From Nocardioides aurantiacus (GTDB lineage: Bacteria; Actinomycetota; Actinomycetes; Propionibacteriales; Nocardioidaceae), in contig NZ_RKHO01000001.1 in the NCBI RefSeq assembly GCF_003752505.1, forward strand, positions 2,542,001 to 2,606,000: a DNA stretch of 64,000 nucleotides. The letters are read 5' to 3'. Position numbers and translations under genes: made by a program. Below the pieces are notes generated by a model that saw only the letters and a list, made by a program, of their open reading frames with translations, was not told the origin of the DNA and did no database searches. Numbering within the stretch: position 1 is the first letter of the stretch; every line of letters begins with the position of its first letter. This document shows positions 1 through 9,904 of the stretch, one piece after another.

Positions 1-11
1 GGAGCACCGAC

Positions 12-362
12 ATGACGCAGTACCTCCTCTCCGTCCACACCGACTTCGACGACGTGGCCGGCACCACCGAGGCCGAGATGCAGCAGGCCTACGCCCAGGT
101 CGACGCCTTCAACACCGAGCTGCAGGCCAGCGGCAGCTGGGTCTTCGCCGGGGGCCTCACACCGCCCGCCGACGCCACCGTCGTCGACGCCGCCGGCCCC
201 GAGGCGGTGCTGACCGACGGCCCGTACGCCGAGACCAAGGAGGTCCTCGGCGGGTTCTGGATCATCGACGTCGCCGACCTCGACGCGGCCCTGGACGTCG
301 CGAAGAAGGCCTCGGCCGCCTGCATGGGCAAGGTCGAGGTGCGCCCCTTCCAGGGCGAGTGA
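12..362 (+). CDS. YciI-like (DGPF domain) protein
   Basis: A 116-residue single-domain protein of the YCII/DGPF superfamily (dimeric ferredoxin-like alpha/beta fold). The family signature appears as DGPYAETKE at about residues 69–77, followed by a glycine and aromatic-rich strand (GGFWII). The ATG is preceded by GGAG with 7 nt spacing. Its TGA overlaps the GTG of the following sigma factor by 4 nt, so the two are probably co-translated. DGPF proteins are the known genomic partners of ECF42 sigma factors. The biochemical role of the family is unresolved; regulatory or detoxifying functions have been suggested. The promoter lies outside the window. Confidence 0.9.
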   Translation: MTQYLLSVHTDFDDVAGTTEAEMQQAYAQVDAFNTELQASGSWVFAGGLTPPADATVVDAAGPEAVLTDGPYAETKEVLGGFWIIDVADLDAALDVAKKASAACMGKVEVRPFQGE

Positions 363-1600
363 GCACCCCCGCCCCGGCCGGGCTGGCGGCCGTGTTCCGT
401 GCCGAGCACGGACGCGTGGTCGCCGGCCTGGCCCGGCGCCTCGGCGACCTCGACCTGGCCGAGGACGCCCTGGGCGAGGCCCTCGTCGTCGCCGCCGAGC
501 GGTGGCCCGTCGACGGGGTGCCGCCCAACCCGGGCGCCTGGCTGACCACCGTGGCCCGCAACAAGGCCCTGGACCGGCTGCGACGCGAGCAGCGGCGCGA
601 GCACAAGCACGCCGAGGCGCACATGATCACCGACCCCACCCCGCACGAGCCCACCGGGCCCGTCGAGGACGACCGGCTCCGGCTGGTGTTCACCTGCTGC
701 CACCCGGCGCTGGGCCCCGAGGCCCGGGTGGCGCTCACGCTGCGGCTGCTGGGCGGGCTCACCGTGCCCGAGATCGCGGCGGCCTACCTCGTCCCCGAGA
801 CCACGATGGCCCAGCGCCTCACCCGGGCGAAGCAGAAGATCGCCCGGGCCGGCATCCCCTACCGGGTCCCGGCCGCCGCGGACCTCGCCGAGCGGCTCGA
901 CGGTGTGCTGGCCGTGCTCTACCTCGTCTTCAACGAGGGCTATCTCTCCCACGCGGGGCAGGCGGTGCGAGACGACCTGACCGGGGAGGCGGTCCGGCTG
1001 GCCCGGCAGCTGCGCGAGATGGTGCGGCGTACGCCGTCGCTCGGCACGCAGCCCGAGGTCGACGGCCTGCTGGCGCTGATGCTGCTGACCGAGGCCCGCC
1101 GCCCGGCCCGGGTGGCGGAGGGGCGGCTGGTGCCGCTGGCCGAACAGGACCGGACCCGGTGGGACGCCGCCCTGGTCGACGAGGGCCACCGGCTGGTCCG
1201 GGGCTGCCTGGCGCTGGGGCGGCCCGGGCCCTACCAGCTGCAGGCCGCCGTCAACGCGGTGCACACCGACGCCCTCGACGCCTCGATGACCGACTGGTCG
1301 CAGGTCGTGCAGCTCTACGACCAGCTACTCGCGCTGCGCCCGACCCCCGTGGTGGCCCTCAACCGGGCGGTCGCGGTGGCCGAGGTCGACGGGCCGGAGG
1401 TCGCGCTGGGCGTGGTCGACCGGCTGCCGCTCGAGCGCTACCACGCCTGGCACGCCACCCGGGCCGACCTGCTGCGACGGCTCGGCCGGCCGCAGGAGGC
1501 GCGGGCGGCGTACGACGCGGCGATCGGGCTGGCCGGCAACGACGCCGAGCGGGCCTTCCTCGCCGGTCGTCGGGACGGCCTGGGCCGCGGCCCGACCTAG
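359..1600 (+). CDS. ECF sigma factor, ECF42-like (DUF6596)
   Basis: A 413-residue RNA polymerase sigma factor. Region sigma-2 lies at about residues 10–75, with the ARNKALDRLRRE helix typical of ECF promoter recognition. Region sigma-4 lies at about 110–165 (LTVPEIAAAYLVPETTMAQR). A long C-terminal extension of about 230 residues carries helical, TPR-like repeats, for example LNRAVAVAEVDGP and YHAWHATRADLLRRLGR. This extension and the adjacent DGPF gene define the ECF42 type, which lacks a classical anti-sigma factor; none is seen nearby. The start is GTG, in a GTGA overlap with the upstream gene. The TAG stop overlaps the convergent kinase stop by 3–4 nt. Confidence 0.9.
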   Translation: MSTPAPAGLAAVFRAEHGRVVAGLARRLGDLDLAEDALGEALVVAAERWPVDGVPPNPGAWLTTVARNKALDRLRREQRREHKHAEAHMITDPTPHEPTGPVEDDRLRLVFTCCHPALGPEARVALTLRLLGGLTVPEIAAAYLVPETTMAQRLTRAKQKIARAGIPYRVPAAADLAERLDGVLAVLYLVFNEGYLSHAGQAVRDDLTGEAVRLARQLREMVRRTPSLGTQPEVDGLLALMLLTEARRPARVAEGRLVPLAEQDRTRWDAALVDEGHRLVRGCLALGRPGPYQLQAAVNAVHTDALDASMTDWSQVVQLYDQLLALRPTPVVALNRAVAVAEVDGPEVALGVVDRLPLERYHAWHATRADLLRRLGRPQEARAAYDAAIGLAGNDAERAFLAGRRDGLGRGPT

Positions 1601-2409
1601 TCCTGGACCGCCTTGGCGACGGTGACCGCCCGGGTCACGACCGCGGCGTCCTCGAGCGCGTCGGCGGCGTCGGCGAGGACCCGGACCAGCACCCAGGCCC
1701 GGGCGCGGTCCTCGTCGAGCCCGGCGGTGTCGACCAGGGTGTGGAAGCGCTGCCGCAGCCCGTCACGGACGCCGACGCCCCCGGGCAGCGACAGCTCGTC
1801 GTAGCGGTGGGTCAGCATCGGCGCCGGCTCGTAGTGGCGGTCGCCGCTCAGCGGACGCGGGTCCACGGCCAGCCACGGCTCGCGGTCGCCCGCCAGCACG
1901 GTGCCGTAGTGCAGGTCGCCGTGGACCAGGGTGCCGTCGGTCGCCGGGTCGACCGCGAGGTCGCGGGCCAGGCCGGCCGCCTGCTCGACCAGCCGGCGCG
2001 GCAGCGGGGCCGCGCGGGGCAGCGCGGCGAGGTGGTCGGCCACCCGGGCGGCGTACGAGGAGAGCAGGCGCAGCTGCGGCGTGGCCCGCACGTGGAGCCG
2101 GCCGTAGAGCCCGGCGACGACCTCGCAGGCCTCGACGTCCCAGGCGTCGGCGAGGTCCTCGGCGTGCAGCCGCTCGAGCAGCAGCGCCCCGCGGTGGGGG
2201 TCGGCGCGCAGCAGCCGGGCGGCGCCGGCGCCGTCCCAGCGGCGCAGTGCGAGGTGCTCGTCGGGCGCCGCGCCCAGCTTGAGCGAGGCCGGGGTCCCGG
2301 CCTCGGTCCGCACCGGCTGCACGGTCGCGGCGCCGCGCTGCGTGACCGGCCCGTCGGCGCGCAGCTCCCACGCGCGGCGTACACCCTCGAGCAGGTCGGC
2401 GCTGGACAT
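1597..2409 (-). CDS. Aminoglycoside/hydroxyurea phosphotransferase-like kinase
   Basis: A 270-residue protein of the APH(6)/hydroxyurea phosphotransferase family. The N lobe contains a candidate ATP-binding Lys (SLKLGAA). The catalytic loop reads HGDLHYGTVL, followed by the DPRPLSGD metal-binding segment at about residues 190–215. Family members carry Asn where this protein has Thr (HGDLHxxN), a position that coordinates Mg2+. Activity may therefore be reduced, or the protein may be a pseudoenzyme. ATG at 2407–2409 was chosen because the family N-terminus begins here; a CACGAT box 7 nt upstream could give a leaderless mRNA. Antibiotic resistance is not implied by sequence alone. Confidence 0.8.
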   Translation of the reverse strand: MSSADLLEGVRRAWELRADGPVTQRGAATVQPVRTEAGTPASLKLGAAPDEHLALRRWDGAGAARLLRADPHRGALLLERLHAEDLADAWDVEACEVVAGLYGRLHVRATPQLRLLSSYAARVADHLAALPRAAPLPRRLVEQAAGLARDLAVDPATDGTLVHGDLHYGTVLAGDREPWLAVDPRPLSGDRHYEPAPMLTHRYDELSLPGGVGVRDGLRQRFHTLVDTAGLDEDRARAWVLVRVLADAADALEDAAVVTRAVTVAKAVQD

Positions 2410-2499
2410 CGCGGTGATCGTGCCACGCCGGTCCAGTCCAGGTCCGGGCCGGTGTGACATCCCGACCCGGTCGGGGCACGGGGATGATGGGCTCCTCTC

Positions 2500-3126
2500 A
2501 TGCCCCCCACCGTCACGCCGGCCGCCCCCGCGACCGGGCTGACCCAGTTGCCCGCCCGCGAGCTCGCCGCGCTGGTGCGCCTCGGCCGGCTCTCCGCCCA
2601 GGACGTGCTCGCCGCCCACCTCGACCGGCTGGCCGCCGTCGCCCCCGAGCTCGCCCACACCCGTCGCGCCGGCAACCAGGTGGTCCGGCTGGACACCCGG
2701 CTGCGCCACGACCTGCCCGGCGGTGCGCTCGCCGGGGTGCCGGTGCTGGTCCGACCCGACCTGGTCGCCGCCGCCCGGCTCACGGCCGCCGGCGCGGTCG
2801 TGCTCGCCTCCCGCGACCTGAGCGACGCCGCCGCGGCCGCCGCCGTCGCCGCGGTCACCGACCACGTGCTGCCGCTGGCGCTCGTCGCGGCCGGACCGGC
2901 CGGGTCGTTCGCGCCCGACCTGGTGCGGCTCGACCTCACCGTCGGCGCCGAGCGGGTCCGGGTGCTGGCCCGGGACGTGCGTGACGCCGGGCTGCTCCTC
3001 GGGGTGCTCGGGGCGGCGTACGGACCGGGCTCGGTGCTCTCGCTGCCCCGCGCCGACCACGCCGTGCCGCGGCCCGAGGCCGAGGCCCGGCTGCTCGCGG
3101 CGGCGGCGCGGGTGCCGCGGGCCTGA
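2500..3126 (+). CDS. Degenerate amidase-like protein
   Basis: A 208-residue protein that resembles the two ends of an amidase-signature enzyme without its core. Residues about 17–55 (ARELAALVRLGRLSAQDVL) match the amidase N-terminal helices. Residues about 75–110 (ALAGVPVLVRPDL and LTAAGAVVLASRDLSD) match the strand that normally carries the catalytic Lys, here Arg. The Gly/Ser-rich segment with the cis-Ser and nucleophilic Ser is missing. The ending (RDVRDAGLLLGVL) matches the amidase segment after that core. Active members are about 450 residues. I read it as a non-catalytic remnant or repurposed scaffold. The reading frame is intact. Confidence 0.65.
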   Translation: MPPTVTPAAPATGLTQLPARELAALVRLGRLSAQDVLAAHLDRLAAVAPELAHTRRAGNQVVRLDTRLRHDLPGGALAGVPVLVRPDLVAAARLTAAGAVVLASRDLSDAAAAAAVAAVTDHVLPLALVAAGPAGSFAPDLVRLDLTVGAERVRVLARDVRDAGLLLGVLGAAYGPGSVLSLPRADHAVPRPEAEARLLAAAARVPRA

Positions 3127-3135
3127 CCCGGTGGC

Positions 3136-3141
3136 TACGGT
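3136..3141 (+). promoter_or_regulatory. -10 box TACGGT for the redox operon
   Basis: TACGGT ends 7 nt before the GTG at 3149, so transcription should start at or next to the start codon and give a leaderless mRNA. This supports the choice of 3149 as the start of the operon's first gene. Confidence 0.55.
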
Positions 3142-3148
3142 GGGCGCC

Positions 3149-3427
3149 GTGACGACGACCGCCCCCGCCCCCACCTCGGCCGGGGACCCGGTCACCACGC
3201 TGTTCGCCAGCCGGAGCGTGACCGAGCACGTGCTGCGCGGCCTGCTCGGCCTCGCCCTCGTCGTGGCGGCGCTGTGGCAGGCCTCGGCCCATCCCGCGGC
3301 GCTGCTGCTGCTCGTTCCCGCCGTCGTGGCCTGGCGGGGCTGCCCGACCTGCTGGGCCCTGGGCCTGGCCGCCACCGTGTCGCGCGGCCGCACCCCCGCC
3401 TGCACCGACGGGTCCTGCCGGTCGTGA
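3149..3427 (+). CDS. Small membrane protein, YgaP-like TM domain (DUF2892-like)
   Basis: A 92-residue protein with two hydrophobic segments (about residues 27–43 and 48–64) joined by a short loop. A WRGCPTCWALGL motif follows, in the position where DUF2892/YgaP-type membrane domains carry RxCPxY. A cysteine-bearing tail (ACTDGSC) ends the protein. The four cysteines could bind metal or take part in redox chemistry, but this is inference. The GTG start is fixed by the -10 box 7 nt upstream. The TGA overlaps the GTG of the oxidoreductase gene by 4 nt, so the two are probably translationally coupled. Confidence 0.65.
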   Translation: MTTTAPAPTSAGDPVTTLFASRSVTEHVLRGLLGLALVVAALWQASAHPAALLLLVPAVVAWRGCPTCWALGLAATVSRGRTPACTDGSCRS

Positions 3428-4842
3428 CCGTCCGCACCCGCACCCTGGACGTCACCCACCTCGTGGTCGGGGCCGGGGCGACGGGTCTCGCCTTCACCGA
3501 CGCGCTCCTGGACCACTCCGACGCCCGGGTCGCGCTCGTCGATCGCCGGCCCGGCGTGGGCGGCCACTGGCGCGAGGCCTACCCGTTCGTCCGGCTCCAC
3601 CAGGCCTCGTCGTTCTACGGCGTCGCCTCCACGGTGCTCGCCGAGGGACGCACCCAGACCGAGGGACCCGAGGCGGGCCTGCACGTCCGCGCCGACCAGC
3701 CCACCATCCAGGCCTACTACGACGACGTCGTGCAGCGCCGGATGCTCGACAGCGGCCGGGTCGAGCTGTTCACCGGGTGCGACTACCTCGGCGACCGCAG
3801 CTTCGTCTCGGTGGAGACCGGCACGGTCCACCTGGTGCCCGAGGACTGCCGGGTCGTGGACGCGCGCTACCTCGCCCCGCGCATCCCCGCCGAGACCCCG
3901 CCGCGGTTCGTCGTCGGCGCCGGGGTGCAGGTGGTGCCCGTCAACGACCTGCCGGCCCTCGAGCAGGAGCCGAGCCAGTACGTCGTCGTCGGCTCCGGCA
4001 AGACCGCCACCGATGCCTGCGTCTGGCTGCTCGGCCGCGGCGTCGACCCCGACCGGATCTGCTGGGTGCGCCCCCGCGACCCGTGGATGCTCGACCGGGC
4101 GCTGATCCAGCCCGACCCCGAGGTCTACCTCGGCATGGTCGCGGAGATGATGCGGCTGGCCGCCTCCGCCGAGACCCTCGACGGGCTGTTCCTCGACCTC
4201 GAGGAGGCCGGGATCATGCTCCGGGTCGACCGCGGCGTCACCCCGAGCATGGCCAAGGCACCCACGCTGGGCAGGTGGGAGCTCGACCTGCTCCGCACGA
4301 TCGGTCACGTCGTGCGCCGGGGGCACGTCGTCTCCGTCGAGCGTGGCCGGCTGCGGCTGACCGGCGGCTCGGAGGCGATCGCCGACGACGCCGTGGTGGT
4401 CAACTGCGCGGCCGACGGGCTGCGCTCGCGGCCCCGGGTGCCCGTGTGGGGCCAGCAGGCGATCACGCTGCAGCCGGTCCGCGCCGGGTTCCCGTGCTTC
4501 GGTGCGGCCCTGACCGGCTACGTCGAGGCCACCCGCCCGGCCGGGCCGGAGGGCGACGGCGAGAAGAACCGGATCTGCCCGCCGTCGTCGTTCGGCAACT
4601 CCCTGGCCGACTGGGCCCGGATGAACGTCCTCGGCACCCGCAGCGCCGCCTCCTTCGGCGCCGAGCCGGACGTCAAGGCGTGGTCGGACCAGGTCGCGCT
4701 CAACCCCGCCCGGGTGCCCCCCGACCACCCCGGCTCCCCCGCGCTCGACGCCGCCCGCGAAGGGCTGGCGCGCTGGACCGCCCCCGGCGTCGCCCGGCTC
4801 GCCGCCCTCGGCGGGCTGGCCGGCGCGACGGGGAGGGCCTGA
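3424..4842 (+). CDS. FAD/NAD(P)-binding oxidoreductase
   Basis: A 472-residue flavoprotein-like oxidoreductase. An N-terminal Rossmann fingerprint (VVGAGATGLAF, about residues 13–23) is followed by VDRRPGVGGHW, which resembles the FAD-binding stretch of flavin monooxygenases. A second dinucleotide fold begins near residue 180 (VVVGSGKTATDACVWLLGRG). The substrate is not predictable. It shares the FMO/thioredoxin-reductase-like architecture but lacks a clear FMO fingerprint. It overlaps the upstream membrane-protein gene (GTGA) and the downstream small gene (TGATG), so the three form one operon. Association with a Cys-containing membrane protein suggests a membrane-proximal redox role, which is inference. 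Confidence 0.75.
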   Translation: MTVRTRTLDVTHLVVGAGATGLAFTDALLDHSDARVALVDRRPGVGGHWREAYPFVRLHQASSFYGVASTVLAEGRTQTEGPEAGLHVRADQPTIQAYYDDVVQRRMLDSGRVELFTGCDYLGDRSFVSVETGTVHLVPEDCRVVDARYLAPRIPAETPPRFVVGAGVQVVPVNDLPALEQEPSQYVVVGSGKTATDACVWLLGRGVDPDRICWVRPRDPWMLDRALIQPDPEVYLGMVAEMMRLAASAETLDGLFLDLEEAGIMLRVDRGVTPSMAKAPTLGRWELDLLRTIGHVVRRGHVVSVERGRLRLTGGSEAIADDAVVVNCAADGLRSRPRVPVWGQQAITLQPVRAGFPCFGAALTGYVEATRPAGPEGDGEKNRICPPSSFGNSLADWARMNVLGTRSAASFGAEPDVKAWSDQVALNPARVPPDHPGSPALDAAREGLARWTAPGVARLAALGGLAGATGRA

Positions 4843-5141
4843 TGGTCGCGAGCCGCTCCGCCCGCGAGCGCAAGGCGGGCGTCGAGGCCGGTCCGCTGGC
4901 CCGGGTCGTCGTCGACGTCGACCGCACGACGGCGTTCGTCTACAAGATCAGCTGCACGACGTGCACCGCCAAGGGCGACAAGGCCTGGTCGGCGTACCGC
5001 CTGGGCGGCGACAACGGCTACCTCGCCGCCATGGACCGCTGGACCTTCCACCTCGTGGAGAAGCACCCCGGCACCGAGGCGCCGTGCCTGACCTACCTGG
5101 CCGACGCCCAGCAGCGGCTGCACGAGCGGCGCGAGGGGTGA
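4842..5141 (+). CDS. Conserved hypothetical protein with CTTC motif
   Basis: A 99-residue soluble protein that I do not recognise. It has a basic N-terminus and a central VYKISCTTCTAKGDKAWSAY segment with a C-x2-C pair. A third Cys (EAPCLTYLADA) lies near the C-terminal helix. Aromatic residues are frequent between residues 45 and 70. Its ATG shares one base with the stop of the preceding oxidoreductase, so it is the last gene of that operon. The Cys pair could bind zinc or act in thiol exchange with the flavoprotein, which is speculative. It converges on lepA, with a GC-rich hairpin between them. Confidence 0.6.
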   Translation: MVASRSARERKAGVEAGPLARVVVDVDRTTAFVYKISCTTCTAKGDKAWSAYRLGGDNGYLAAMDRWTFHLVEKHPGTEAPCLTYLADAQQRLHERREG

Positions 5142-5189
5142 GCCCCGACGCCACGCACGGTCGGGTCGGGGCGCGGACCCTCGGCCGGA

Positions 5190-5210
5190 CGGGCGGCTGA
5201 GGGCCGCCCG
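5190..5210. terminator. Bidirectional hairpin between convergent operons
   Basis: An inverted repeat GGGCGGC/GCCGCCC with a 5-nt loop lies directly next to the lepA stop codon and about 50 nt after the redox operon. No T-run follows. It is a plausible actinobacterial intrinsic terminator working in both directions. Confidence 0.5.
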
Positions 5211-5212
5211 GC

Positions 5213-7095
<1,883 letters not shown>

Positions 7096-7099
<4 letters not shown>

Positions 7100-7833
7100 G
7101 GAGTGCTCTCGGGACGGTGGGTGCGGCCGGGCCATCCTCCCACGCCGGGCCCCGTCCCCCGGCCCTCACCCGGCCGCCACGAGCGGGCCGCGCCCCTGAC
7201 CGCGGGGCCACCTCCTCCCGGAGGACTCGGGAGACCGTGGCAGGTGCCACCCTCTCCGTAGTCCTCGTGGGCTGCGGCCCACGGCGGGCGGCCGCTCGGG
7301 CTCGTCACCTGCCCGGTGCCGACGAGGAAGCGGAGCTTCGCGCCCCGCCGGTCCTCCAGCCGTCCGCCGTTGGCCTCGATCACGCGACGCGAGGCCAGGT
7401 TGCCGACGTCGCAGGTGAGCAGGGCGTCTGCGATCCCCCGGGCACGGGCGTGCGGAAGCACGGCGGCCAGCATCGCGGTGGCGTGGCCCTCCCGGCGCCG
7501 GGAGCGGCGTACGTCGTAGCCGACGTGGCCACCCACCTCGCGGAGCCGCTCGGTCAGCCGGTGGCGCAGGTCGATCCGGCCGATGTACTCGCCGCCGTCG
7601 ATCCACCACCAGGTGGTGTGCGGGACGAAATCGTCGCGCGGGGCAACGGCCTCGCGGCGCACCTGCGCGACGTACGCGGCGAACCCCGCGGGCGTCGACC
7701 ATGTCGGACCGTGCTCCAGCAGGTCCTCCCCCAGCATCGACCCGGGACGCGCCCGCCCCTCGTCGCGGAACTCCTGCATGGCGGAGAGGAAGGACGCGTG
7801 CCAGCGCACGTCGGGACGCTGCAGCTCGGCCAT
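7096..7833 (-). CDS. GNAT family N-acetyltransferase with unusual C-terminal tail
   Basis: A GNAT-fold acetyltransferase of 245 residues. The conserved domain occupies about residues 1–175: [14 protein letters not shown], then the acetyl-CoA loop with [14 protein letters not shown], then the [13 protein letters not shown] helix and a KLRFLV ending. Relatives stop at about residue 180. The last 65 residues here are Gly/Pro/Arg-rich, resemble no family, and are encoded over a large inverted repeat (7223–7264). The frame ends in a GTGA overlap with lepA. Either the tail is real and couples lepA translation, or it is read-through of former intergenic DNA. The substrate is unknown. Confidence 0.75.
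7223..7264 (-). repeat. 42-nt imperfect inverted repeat inside the GNAT 3' end
   Basis: On the minus strand GGACT…GGAGA…GTGGCA is mirrored by TGCCAC…TCTCC…AGTCC, giving stems of 5, 5 and about 5–6 bp separated by 2-nt internal loops. The apex contains GGGTGGCACC, the first ten bases of a T-box consensus, but the following bases do not fit. It lies about 125 nt before the lepA start. Confidence 0.55.
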
Positions 7834-7864
7834 GCCCCAGCCTCGGCGGGGACGGGGCCGGGGC

Positions 7865-9877
7865 TCAACCCGTTTTCGCCACCGGCAGGTGCTCGGCCCA
7901 CCAGCGCAGCAGGTGCTCGAAGCGCTGCCGGCGATGGCGCGGCCGGCCGCTGCGGCTCAGCTCGTGGCCCTCGGCGGGGAACAGCAGCAGCTCGGTGCGT
8001 ACGCCGCGCAGCCGCAGCGCCGTGAACCAGCGCTGGCCCTGCTCCACCGGCGTGCGCCAGTCGTGCTCGGAGTGGATCACCAGGGTCGGCGTGGTCACCC
8101 CGTCGACGTGGGTCAGCGGGCTCTGCTGCGCCGCGGCGTCGGCCGAGCCGTGGTAGCCACCGGGGAAGAACCAGCCGATGTCGGAGGACCCGACGAACGA
8201 GGTCGCGTCGAGGTAGCCCCGCTCGACCACGGCGGCGACGAAGCGGTCGGTGCGGGTGGTCAGCGTGGCGGTGAGGTAGCCGCCGTAGGAGCCGCCCACG
8301 ACGCCCACCCGATCGGCGTCGAGCGGCAGGTCGGCGGCCAGCGCGTGGTCGAGGAACGCCAGCACGTCGTCGGCGTCCAGCGTGCCCATGGCGTGCTCGA
8401 TCGCGCGGGCGTGGTCCGGCCCATAGCCGGCCGAGCCGCGGGGGTTGCACATCACGACGGCGTACCCCGCCCCGGCTGCCACCTGGGCCTCGTCGAACAG
8501 CGCCCAGTCGTACTGCGCGTGCGGCCCGCCGTGGATGTGGAGCAGCACCGGGTGCGGGCCCTCGCCGTAGACCCCGGGGTCGGGCAGCACCACCCAGCCG
8601 TGGACCAGGTGGCCGCCGGTCAAGGTGGCCTCGACCTCGACGGGCGTGCTGACCCCGGCGTGGCGCAGCGACGCCGAGACGTCGGTGAGCCAGGTGGTCG
8701 CACCGTCTCGCACGACCGCGAGGTCACCGGCGCGCTCGGGGTCGGCGACCGTGGCCAGCACGGTGGCACCGTCGGGGCTCGCGGCGTGGCCGGCGACGAC
8801 CAGCCGGCCGTCGAGCAGCACCTCGGCTTCGTGGACGCCGTCGGGGTCCAGCGCCACCAGGCGCACCCGCCCGCGGTGCTCGTCCTGCACCAGCACGCGG
8901 CCGCCGGCCACGACCAGCGCCGCGGAGCCGCCGGCCAGCTCGAGGTCGGCCTCCTCGGTGAGCGGACGCAGGTCCACCTCCTGGTCCGCGACCGGCCGCT
9001 CGGTGACCCACGCCCGCGCCTTGCGGCCCACGAAGCCCAGCCCGTCCGGGCCGGTCTCGGTGCCGGTGACGACCAGCCGCCCGTCGGGCGACCACTGCAC
9101 CCCGCCGAGCGCCCGGTCGCCGGTCAGCACGGCCTGCGGTGCGGGCTCCGGGGCCCCGGCGTCGGCGGCGACGAGGTGGACGCCGCTGCGCAGGTCGGTC
9201 TCGTGGCCCTCGTGACGCGAGGAGAGGAAGGCCAGCCGGGTGCCGTCGGGGCTCCACGCGGGCTCGGTGTCGTCGGCGTCGCCGTCGGTGACCTGGCGGG
9301 GCGCGAGCGGCAGCACGGGCAGGTCGGCGCCGGGCGTGGCGTCGGCCGGGGGCACGGCCAGGACGAACAGGTGGTGGCGGCGGTCGCGGGTGAAGCCGAC
9401 GTCGTCGCGGCGGTACGCCGGTTCGGCGATCAGCCGCGCGGGCTCGGCGTCCGGGGTCGGCGTACGCCCCTCGTCGTCGGCGGTGCCGTAGCGGCCGGGC
9501 TCCGGCACGCGGGCGGCGTACGCCAGGCGGGTGCCGTCAGGGCTCCACACCGCCGCGCCCGCGCCGAGCGGGTGGTCGGTCAGGCGCAGCGGCTCGCCGC
9601 CGTCGAGGGCGGTGAGGTGCAGCTGCGGCGGCGTGCCCGGCGAGGAACGCAGGAACGCCACGCGGCGACCGTCGGGGCTCACCGCGGGACTGCGGTCGTG
9701 GTGACCGGTGGTCAGCCGCACCGCGCCCGAGCCGTCGGTCGGCACCCGCCACAGCTGGCCGCCGTAGGAGTCCGAGGCCAGGTCGGGGCGGGTGACCGCG
9801 ACCACCGCGACCCGACCGTCGGGGGTGAGGGCCGGGCGGCCGCAGGCGTGGAGCAGGTCGAGGTCGTCGGGACGCAT
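7865..9877 (-). CDS. S9 family (prolyl oligopeptidase-type) serine peptidase
   Basis: A 670-residue peptidase. The N-terminal half is a beta-propeller with repeated WSPDGTRLA/SPDGRRVAF blades. The C-terminal alpha/beta-hydrolase domain carries the catalytic triad: Ser in GGSYGG (about residue 528), Asp in SEHDWRTP (about 603) and His in EGHEL (about 636). No signal peptide is visible, so it is probably cytosolic and acts on short peptides. ATG is chosen because TAGGTT lies 6 nt upstream (leaderless). It sits alone on the minus strand between the TPP enzyme and the GNAT/lepA pair, with short gaps. Confidence 0.92.
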   Translation of the reverse strand: MRPDDLDLLHACGRPALTPDGRVAVVAVTRPDLASDSYGGQLWRVPTDGSGAVRLTTGHHDRSPAVSPDGRRVAFLRSSPGTPPQLHLTALDGGEPLRLTDHPLGAGAAVWSPDGTRLAYAARVPEPGRYGTADDEGRTPTPDAEPARLIAEPAYRRDDVGFTRDRRHHLFVLAVPPADATPGADLPVLPLAPRQVTDGDADDTEPAWSPDGTRLAFLSSRHEGHETDLRSGVHLVAADAGAPEPAPQAVLTGDRALGGVQWSPDGRLVVTGTETGPDGLGFVGRKARAWVTERPVADQEVDLRPLTEEADLELAGGSAALVVAGGRVLVQDEHRGRVRLVALDPDGVHEAEVLLDGRLVVAGHAASPDGATVLATVADPERAGDLAVVRDGATTWLTDVSASLRHAGVSTPVEVEATLTGGHLVHGWVVLPDPGVYGEGPHPVLLHIHGGPHAQYDWALFDEAQVAAGAGYAVVMCNPRGSAGYGPDHARAIEHAMGTLDADDVLAFLDHALAADLPLDADRVGVVGGSYGGYLTATLTTRTDRFVAAVVERGYLDATSFVGSSDIGWFFPGGYHGSADAAAQQSPLTHVDGVTTPTLVIHSEHDWRTPVEQGQRWFTALRLRGVRTELLLFPAEGHELSRSGRPRHRRQRFEHLLRWWAEHLPVAKTG

Positions 9878-9883
9878 CGGCCC

Positions 9884-9889
9884 AACCTA
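9884..9889 (-). promoter_or_regulatory. -10 box TAGGTT for the S9 peptidase
   Basis: TAGGTT is separated from the ATG by exactly 6 nt, which predicts a leaderless transcript. It lies in the 27-nt gap after the TPP-enzyme stop, so the peptidase gene has its own promoter. Confidence 0.55.
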
Positions 9890-9904
9890 GCCAGGGGCCG
9901 GGGC

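Noticed and set aside
1597-4728. A 1043-codon minus-strand frame across the redox operon
   Set aside because: Only its last 270 codons match a family (the APH-like kinase); the rest is antisense to a flavoprotein gene with overlapping, coupled neighbours.
7150-7270. T-box riboswitch for lepA
   Set aside because: Only GGGTGGCACC matches; the next bases (TGCCACGG) differ from the consensus, no specifier stem can be placed, and lepA is not a T-box target.
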